From NCBI GenBank assembly GCA_024734495.1, contig JALMQS010000061.1:6067321-6131320 (forward strand): a DNA stretch of 64,000 bases. Reading direction: 5' to 3'. A program made the position numbers and the translations under genes. The notes beneath the pieces are model-generated. The model was not told the origin of the DNA, made no database searches, and saw nothing but the letters and a program-made list of their open reading frames with translations. Below, one piece after another: positions 13,701 to 22,700 of the stretch. Each line of letters begins with the position of its first letter. Positions within the stretch are counted from its first letter, which is position 1. Origin of the DNA: Forficula auricularia. Its lineage: Eukaryota; Arthropoda; Insecta; Dermaptera; Forficulidae.

Positions 13701-16700
13701 AAAATTACTTACACTTTTCGTTCTACAACTTTATTAAACTAAGATAGGTGTACAACAGATACATTATTTTTCGATATAGTCTCCACCTTTAGCAATGCAC
13801 TTGGACCAGCGAGCCACAAGCTTCCGGATGGCTTTCTGGTAGGTTTTCGGTTGGTCATGAAGCCACTTTTGCACCGCGTAGCTAGACGACAACTGACGCG
13901 ATCGTGATTAAATTCCGCACACGTGACCACAGACGCGCCAACTCAACGCATGCGTATGTGGCCGCCTCCTATCTTAGTTTAATAAAGTTATAGAACGAAA
14001 AGTGTAGGTAATTTTTGACTTATCCTCGTATATAAGTCAAGGCTGGGAACGATAAAATACATGTATTTGTAATATATTTGTATTTTAAATAAATGAGGTT
14101 AAATAAAGTATTTCAAATACATTGCTGCCAGTATTTTGTATTTAAAATAATTATAAATTTATATCGAAAATACTTGAAATACATTCTGTTTAATATTCCC
14201 TATATATTTTTTAGATTATAGAAGATCATGTTTATCAATAAAGAAGTTTTGGATGAAACCACGTAATCGAAGATTTTTAATGAGATAAACTCATTAGAAT
14301 CCACGACGTTTCGATCTGTGTTCAGGATTCATCATCAGCTGTATATCTAAGGTTGCGTATTCTAAAACTAAAGTCCTTTTCGAAATGTTGGGCATTCTAA
14401 CGAATGATTTCATTTCTTCAAGATAATATTTCTATTACCGGTCTATTTGTCTATTTATTTCAGTTTTCCCATCAACTACGATAATTATCAAGTTAAATGT
14501 TTGAAAATAACATTATATATTGATTGTTCTAATTTGATAACATTATATTTGTGCCCATGATTATGAAAGTGGACTAAGTCAAAAAATTAAAAAAATTAGT
14601 TTTTTCATATTTTATGTTCCATCCATTTAAAAAGTACAGAATATAGTAATGAGATGTCGGTTTTGAAAATCGCATAAAATTGAACCGTTAAGTGGATTTC
14701 TAGTTGTCTTATTATACAGAATTCGAATCTTGTTTATTTTATAAAACTTTAAATATCTCGAAACTAACAATCAATGATTTAGACCACTTTCATAATTATG
14801 GGCACATTTATTTTGGGACTAGAAGAGTTAAATCTAAATATATATTTTTATAGATAACAGAACAAATCCAGAAATAATGTTAGTTTTGAGTATAAATCAA
14901 TGTTTTTACTTTACCATACAGGTTATGGTTAAGTATTGTAATCGTGTATGAAAAAAGTGTTGTTTTTTTTTGTACTTTTTTTCAAAATATCTCAAAAACG
15001 GCTGAAACTATTTTGATTAAAAAAATTGAGCGCAACCGTGGCATTTCGGTCTACAAAAAAGCCCTAATAATTAAACATCGAAAAAATTATATTTTTCGAG
15101 ATAATAATTGTTTTGTCAAAATGTCTGTTAGTTAGTCTGTCTGTTAGTCTGGTTGTCCGTTAATCTGTGCGTTACCAAATTTTTGTGGACGAGCTAGCTC
15201 AAAAACTAGTGTGAATATCGAAACCAAATTTCACACTTAGCTTTGACGCATTGAGATTAAGAGCTGATTAGATTTTGGTGCATATCGACCCAAAATTAAG
15301 GGGAGTAGAGGGGGGTTAAAAATTAAAAATCTAGGCCATTTAAGCAAACTCGACCAAATTTTGTATATATAATCTCCAAAAGTCAAAAAATGCAAAAATT
15401 AACCCCCCTACATGATTATAAATAATTTTATTAAATATAAGTGAGGGGCCATGTTGTATTGTAAAGTCAAGTGGATGGCCACATCAGAACGTGTCAGTTT
15501 ATTTAATTTGATATTATTTTATGTATTTCAGATAGATTTTTTTGAGTATATTTGTATTTCAAATACCCAAAGTGGGGAATTTTGCCTCTCTCTGATAATA
15601 GTGAAAATGAAAATGAGACACCTTGGTTATGTTTCAGTTCTAAATATAGATGAGAATTAAAAAACAGAATAAATCAGTAATTTTTATTATAATACCTGGG
15701 TAATATAAGTAAAAAATTTTGATAATTACTAATAAATACTCATTGAAGGAGACAATAAAAGAGTGTGTCTTCTGCTGGAATTATAAATTTTCATCATCAT
15801 CATTGAGTATACAGTCCTAAGACTGGTTTGATGCAACAATCCGTCTCCACTCGACTCTGTCCCCCGCCAGCTGTTTAACCTCTCTAAATGTCTGGCATCC
15901 CATATCCCCAATTATTTGGTTGAAATATTCTAATCTGGGTCTTCCCTTCCCCTTTTCTTTCCCACCTCCCCCTCCAAGATATCCCTAAGCAGTCCCCCAT
16001 GTCTCAGTGTGTGCCCCATCATCTGACCTCTTCTCTTCTTCAGACTCTTCCACAAAGGTTCTTCTTTCTCCGATTCTTCCAAGAACTTCTTCATTTGTAA
16101 TTTTATCCATCCATTTGATATTCATCATTCTTCTGTAGCACCACATTTTCGAAAGCCTCCAATCTCTTTCTCTCCGCTTTTCCAATTGTCCAGGTTTCAC
16201 ACCCGTACATGGCTATGCTCCATACATATGTCTTCAATAGCAACTTCCTGTTTGCTAAGCTGATTGAGGAGGAGCATAGTAGTTTTTGTTTTGAATTAAA
16301 CCCCATTTTTGCTTGGGCAATTCTTGATTTAATTTCGTTTTTGCTCCTCCCATCCCATGTTATTTTACTTCCTAGGTAGCGGAATTCCTTAACTCCTTCT
16401 AGGTTTTCTTGGTTAATTTTGATGCATTCCTGTCTCGTTTGTTCTTTTTTGTACATACTAGGACCTTGGTTTTATTCTTGTTTATTTTCATTTTGATTTC
16501 TTCTATTAGGATTTGGTTAATTCCATTCAAGGCGTCCTCTAATTCTTTTTTATTGCTTCCTAGAAGGGCAATGTCATCGGCAAATCTTAACATAGCGATC
16601 TTTTGACCTTGGATTTCGATACCTGTATCAATTTTGTCTTTGAATTCTTTAATCGCTTCTTCTATGTATAAGTTGAAAATCATGGGTGACAGCACACATC

Positions 16701-19700
16701 CTTGTCTTACACCTTTTTTATTTTGGCTTCTCTTTGTTCATCACCAATATTTATAATTGCCGTCTGGTTTTGATATAGATTGTAGATTAGTCTTCTCTCT
16801 CTGAATTTTATTCCCGCCTGTTTTAATATTTTAAACATAATTTCCCAATTGACGATAAATTTTATTTATTTATAACGAGACTATAGTTTCGAGGGCTTTG
16901 CCCTCTTCATCAGTCTATTAGATTCATAAATTAATTCCTGTGAATACATTGTAATAGACTGATGAAGAGGGCAAAAGCCCTCGAAACTATAGTCTCGTTA
17001 TAAATAAATAAAATTTATAATTCCAGCAGAAGACACACTCTTTTATTGTCTCCTTCAATATATAAAAATTCTGCTACTCTCGGCAAAAACTTTCAATTTA
17101 ATAAATACTCATTTTAAACCATTTTATATCTTCCTCATGAGGCCAAGTTATATTCCACTGCATCAGTTCATTTTTAATCATTAATAACTGATCCACTGGG
17201 GGTAATTTTTCTTTTATTTTTTTTTCTACAAAAGTAGTTTCTTGAGACTTTTGGTCAAATGTTGAATATATTGCTTTTGGCTGTAAAATTTAAATTTCAC
17301 TAATTTATCATGTAGGTATATGTATAAAATAAATAATTCAAAAATTGAAAAACAAAAAATTATCTTTACTTACAATATGTTTTTGTCCAACAATTTCACA
17401 ATTCGGCGAAATTGGCTTGAGAGAATATTTGTTAAAAAAAAATTCAGCGACTAAATGTCGTATCCGTTTAACGTGGAATTCATTATTTTTACTTTTTGTT
17501 TTAAAAAGTTCTATATTTCTATTTATCGCTTCAATCTGAAAGAATAAAATAATTAATTGATCAACATTTAATTAAAATTAGAATTTTTTTTATTATTTAC
17601 CTGAAGATTTTTATAAAAATCGGCACATGCTAAAAATTGATCAAAGAAATAGGGACATATAGATTCCTTAGGTAAAATGGCATTTTCAGATGTTTTCTTT
17701 TCGTAAAATATATATAAATATTATATTATTGAATTAGTCGATAAGGATATATTAATTTATTTAACTATTAACAATCAAAGATTAACCGTAAAAAGTCTTC
17801 AAAGGAGTTAGCCATGGTTCTATATAGGCAAGGCCTTTGTAATCCAAGCAAATGAAATAAACTTCAGAATTGCCTTCTTTACTTGTGACTGGTTTGAATA
17901 CATGAATTTGATTAAAAGCATTCCATAAAAAATTAATTAAACAGCATGATTCAGATTCAAATAAAGTGAACATTTTCATTAGAAAAGAACCTCCTAAAAA
18001 TTAATAATAAAAATAAATCAAATTGCTTTAATAAAAATAAATGATTAGGATATAAATAAAAATTATTGAAGCAGAATTATCATTAAATAAAAAAAAAATC
18101 GCTTTCCGAGGATTCTGTGCTTAATATTTAAATGATAAATTAAATCTTTATAAATATTAAGTACAAAAATTGGCTAAAAACACGTGTGTGCTGATATTAC
18201 TTGTATCTGCTCTATGAGGTATCTGCCTCAGAGCATCTTCATGAGTCAATAAATAAATAAAATGGATGATCTGGGGCCACGATAAACTTAATTTAAAAAA
18301 TTAATTGAAAGTAATGGAAGGCAGCCCATGGGTAGTGAGGAAAGAAAAAATTAACACATCAAATAAGGTCTAATTTATTGGAATCCTTCCTTCTTTACTT
18401 TCAAACCGACGTTTCGGAGGATTCTTCCACCCTTCTTCAGGGTTTCAAGGGGTCAATGAAGGAAACAAATAAAATGCTTCCTTCCTCTCTCTACAACAGT
18501 GCTGAAGAAGGGGGAAGAATCCTCCGAAACGTCGGTTTGAAAGGAAAGAAGGAAGAATATACCCCTTATTTGATATGTGTTAATTTTTCTTTCCTCACTA
18601 CCCCTCGGCTGCCTTCCATTACTTTCAATCAAAAGTTCTACCAGCCCGTCTCTCTCCAGAGAAAATTTCGTTGCAAATTAATTAAAAAAAATTTAGTCTA
18701 ATTCAATTTAATTATATTTTTACGGGGATATCTTAAACATACTGATAATTTTTTTTTATTTTCGACCTTTCCTAAAATAATCATTCGATTAAATTTTAAT
18801 ACGATTTGAATACACATATAAGCAGTAAAGTTTGTATCTTATTTAGTTTACGAGCTACAAGACGAACAGTAATAAGATTCAGTTTTACTTTTATATGGAA
18901 ACCTAAAAAAGAAGCCGGACCTAAAGGGTTTGAAAGATGGCTAGACTAACAAATCAGAAATCATGGACCCTAACAAAAATTTAAAAGCGCCTTATTAAAT
19001 AAATCGGAAGACAATGTGAAACCACCCAGATGAAAAATTTGCCCACACCATTACTTCAGAATACTCTCCATAGTAAACGGCAATGCTCAACATCGAGTAT
19101 GGCACTAAAACAGGGGTCGGCAACCTGCGGCTCTTTCTATGTCAAGATGCGGCTCTCCAGTTTCACGCGAAAATATTAATAACTATGTTATTTTATTTTC
19201 AAAACTCATAAAAAAATATTATACTGCAAGTAAAGTAAGAAGCCAACTAACAAATAAAAATCTGGAGGTGTGCTTGAAACTGGAAACAACAAGTTATGAG
19301 TCAGATTTAACCAAACTTTCAAAAGGCATCCAAGGCCAATGCTCTCATTAATGTAACTATCTATTATTCAATAATTATAGTTATATTATTTATTTACTAA
19401 TTTTATTATTCTAGCAGAGCTAGATAAAATACTTTAATATTAATAAAGTTGTTGTAGGAAATAAGGACAATAGCTTATGCAAATAATTTTTATTTATTGC
19501 CAACGTTTCGTCAATTTTGTTGACTTCCTCAGGGCTCAAATAAATTAACTTCCTTGCATATTTGTCATTTTATCAATATTCCTTCTTAGCAAACTTATCA
19601 GGCCAATCATCAAACAGATTGAAAATATTAGTTTGATGACTGGCCTGATATGTTTGTTAAGAAGGAATATTGATAAAATGACAAATATGCAAGGAAGTTA

Positions 19701-22700
19701 ATTTATTTGAGTCCTGAGGAAGTCAACAAAGTTGACGAAACGTTGGCAATAAATAAAAATTATTTGCATAAGCTATTGTCCTTATTTCCCTACAACAACT
19801 TTATTAATTTAATCGATGGACATAAAAATAATCAAAATACTTTAATATGTTTTGTGCGAAACATTTGTATGTTTTTATATGAATAAATATTATTTCATAT
19901 TTAAAGTTATTTATTTTAAATCAAAAATCAAATTTATATACCTAATCCTAATCAAATACCATAATATTGAAACAAAAATGTTAGTGGCTCTTTAAAAACT
20001 GGGAAATTTTGTAAATTGTAACTTTTGGCTCTTCCGTCTCAAAAGATTGCCGACCCCTGCACTAGAAGAAAGGAGTGAGATCCACAGCTCTAGGCTGCTG
20101 ATGATTTATTATTTTAGAATAAAAGTCTCATATAACAATGATGAGAGTAGTAGATTCAAATTGTATATATGAAATTCAGATAAAAAAAAGATTGTTTTAG
20201 AATACCAGTTTCTAAAATTTGAAGAGCAGTAAATGTTTCCCAATAATTCAGAGGGGAAACTAAATTTTCTTGTTCCCCGGGGTCTTTTTGACAATCTATA
20301 CTTCCATCCGCTGTCACCTATAAAAATTAATCATATATAATCAGTATTACTATTACAATTTTTAAGACTATTTTAATTACAAAAATAATAAAAAATAATA
20401 CACATTCAAATAAAATATTAATATTTTTTGGATTATATTATGTGGAAAAATAAGAACTAAGTAGTTGTATTAAACAAAATAGAATTGTATTCTTAATTTT
20501 TTTTATAAATTAAATTAGAAAATAAGGAAAAAATTTTTATAGGCTAAAGGACCAAACAAATTCGAACCCGCAACTTCACATACCCAGTGTAGTGTGAAGC
20601 TCTAATGAACTTTGCTAAAAGTTTCCACTCCCAGATTGACCCTAAATGTTATATAAACATATAGAAAGTTTTCCTTTAATTAAATTAAATTAGAGAACGA
20701 AGAAAATATTTTTTATTATAGACAAAAGGATCAGCCGGGATTCGAACCCGAGATCTTCGCATGTGCGCTGCGATGCCTTCATAAGAGCCTTAGCTCTTAT
20801 CCTCTCGGCCACTGATCCCCGAACTCAAGCTAATACCTAATGTCTATATGAATTTGGAATTTCATTTTTATTTAATCTTTAATCTCTTCCTCGTTCATTT
20901 TTGCAGCTCTTTAGTGGCCGGACTATTATTAAACTATATTCAAACGCCTCCCAATCGATAGATCAGGCCACTACAGAGCTGCAAAAATGAACGAGGAAGA
21001 GATTAAAAGATTAAATAAAAATGAAATTCCAAATTCATATAGACATTAGGTATTAGCTTGAGTTCGGGGATCAGTGGCCGAGAGGATAAGAACTAAGGCT
21101 CTTATGAAGGCATCGCAGCGCTCATGCGAAGATCCCGTGTTCGAATCCCGGCTGATCCTTTTGTCTATAATAAAAAAATATTTTCTTCGTTCCTAATTTA
21201 ATTTAATTTATAATTGTCTTTCGACGCGGCCTCGTTGTGATTGCGCCCCGAGGTAAAGAAAAAATTATTTTCGACCTTTGGGTTTGTGATCAATTGGGAG
21301 GTGTTTGAATATAATTTTCCTTTAATTTTTAATTTATTTATTTTTTAGTTCCAAGTTTGGAAAATAATTAAATTTTCTCAAAGTCATGAAGCGAAATTAC
21401 AAATGAGGCCTTTTTCAAACAAAGACAATTGATTATAAATTAAATTAGAAAATAAAGGCAATTTTTTAGGGTAGGTATATATTTGTAATTTAATTCTTTT
21501 TTAATGTATTATCGGAATAAATTATTAAAAATTATTAAAGACTTCTAAAAAATTATTATAATAATCTCAATTTTAAATCAAAAGGGATATATTGATGGCC
21601 TATATTTATCTGAAGAAGGCATAATATAATTTTCAACGTTTCTTAGATAATACCAATAAGAGAGAATTAAACCCAATTTGATTTTTTCAAAGTGACAAGC
21701 CACCAGAAAATAAAAAGTCGACGCCGAGAAATTAAATTCCTTCACAGAAGGGGCAGCTTTTTAATTCAGCAAAAGGTTCCTCTCATCACAATTGTCTTAT
21801 GGGCTATTCGACTTGATGCACAAGCAGCGCATCTCATGCATATTTAGAAATTTCTCCCAGTCAAGTGGACATGTTCACCGAATAGGTTATTTGATATTCT
21901 TCTAAATTTTGTGTAAATAAAATTTGGAATTTAATATAAAGGATTTTTTTTATAAATAAGTTTTTTTAATCAATAAAATGAAAAAATAAATTATCTTACC
22001 AACATAATTCTTCCTAATTGTTGCTTTACATTTTTAACGATAAAATTCATATTTTCTTGATTCATAAGATTTCCAGTAAAATCGGCTCCAAAATTCCAAT
22101 TATCTATTGTATTTAATATAAATCGGTCATCATTTATCATATTAGATAGAGGATTTCCTTCATAATATGGATTAAGAGTTGTGGCTCTCCAACCCCACTG
22201 AAAATTATATATTTAATTAAAATTATAAATTTATATTAAAAGAATATATTCACAAATAAAATTAAATGAATAAAAAACGTTTTGTTGAAATTGAAAAAAT
22301 TTACTGAAATTTAAAATATAAAAAAATATTTATAAAATTATTATTTAATAAATAATTCTCAACGTTTTATTTTAAAATGTTATATTTTTAAATAAAAATA
22401 TATAAACCTTAGTATTTGGATGGTGCGATTTTAAATAATGATTTAAAGATGCGATAAATGCTCCAGGGGCTTCACATAAATGGACTGAATTGAATGTGTT
22501 ATTTTGTACAGTGTGGTCCGATATTAATGGAAAAGTACTAACAATTTCATAAAATTTACACCATGCCTAAAAATGTAAAAGTATTTGATTTATTATAAAA
22601 ATAAATGAAAATTTTAATAAAATAAAATAAAAACATGATAATACAGAAAAAAATATGCAATCAAGTAAATACCTGAGTTAATAATTCTGGTTTAATTTGA

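Larger units (their letters stand above)
16860..17012. repeat. Palindrome with two head-to-head hammerhead cores
   Basis: The arms at about 16861-16918 and 16955-17012 are nearly perfect inverted copies separated by about 36 bp. Each arm reads outward as one hammerhead core (annotated separately). Confidence 0.9.
15745..17099. mobile_element. Composite Penelope-like/LINE element in CMTR2 intron 9
   Basis: The 14-bp AATAAATACTCATT occurs directly before (15731-15744) and after (17100-17113) the element and is its target-site duplication. The ends are inverted: 15745-15791 pairs with about 17017-17066 (GAAGGAGACAATAAAAGAGT). Inside are a minus-strand LINE RT remnant and, near the right end, a 60-bp-arm palindrome carrying two hammerhead cores. 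The right end has an extra phrase, CTGCTACTCTCGGCAAA, also found at 31174-31190. Confidence 0.85.
18290..18640. repeat. Palindromic Penelope-type repeat with two hammerhead cores
   Basis: Arms of about 150 bp (18296-18455 and 18490-18633) are inverted copies, both ending outward in the GGAAGGCAGCC / GGCTGCCTTCC phrase. Hammerhead cores lie at 18408-18440 (minus) and 18502-18533 (plus). An open frame spanning the right arm is a by-product and not a gene. It lies in CMTR2 intron 5. Confidence 0.85.
19448..19805. repeat. Perfect 170-bp-arm palindrome with hammerhead pair, nested in hAT
   Basis: The arms 19448-19620 and 19640-19805 are almost identical inverted copies around a short centre. The hammerhead cores are at 19502-19532 (minus) and 19714-19744 (plus). 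The high arm identity suggests a young insertion. Confidence 0.88.
19111..20059. mobile_element. Non-autonomous hAT element with 8-bp target duplication
   Basis: Terminal inverted repeats CAGGGGTCGGCAACC and ATTGCCGACCCCTG bound the element. The flanking 8-mers are CACTAAAA and CACTAGAA, one mismatch. Near the left end the + strand encodes [20 protein letters not shown], which resembles the C-terminal end of hAT transposases of the GTF2IRD2-like type. The middle is occupied by a nested palindromic element (19448-19805). CMTR2 intron 5. Confidence 0.88.
20690..21215. repeat. Palindrome with two class-II tRNA-like heads
   Basis: The arms (about 20690-20930 and 20960-21200) are inverted. Each carries a tRNA-like unit, and outside the right arm follows a phrase CGCGGCCTCGTTGTGATTGC that is also found in the related palindrome at 52490-53130. 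CMTR2 intron 4. Confidence 0.85.

Noticed and set aside
18200..18250. Further hammerhead-like hairpin (GCTCT...AGAGC near CATGAAGA)
   Set aside because: No GAAA segment in the required place and CTGANGA is not matched.
20728..20818. Functional tRNA gene (Ser/Leu type)
   Set aside because: Although the acceptor stem is perfect, the unit is paired head-to-head with a second copy and recurs with flanking repeat sequence at 52648 and 34735, so a retroelement head is more likely.
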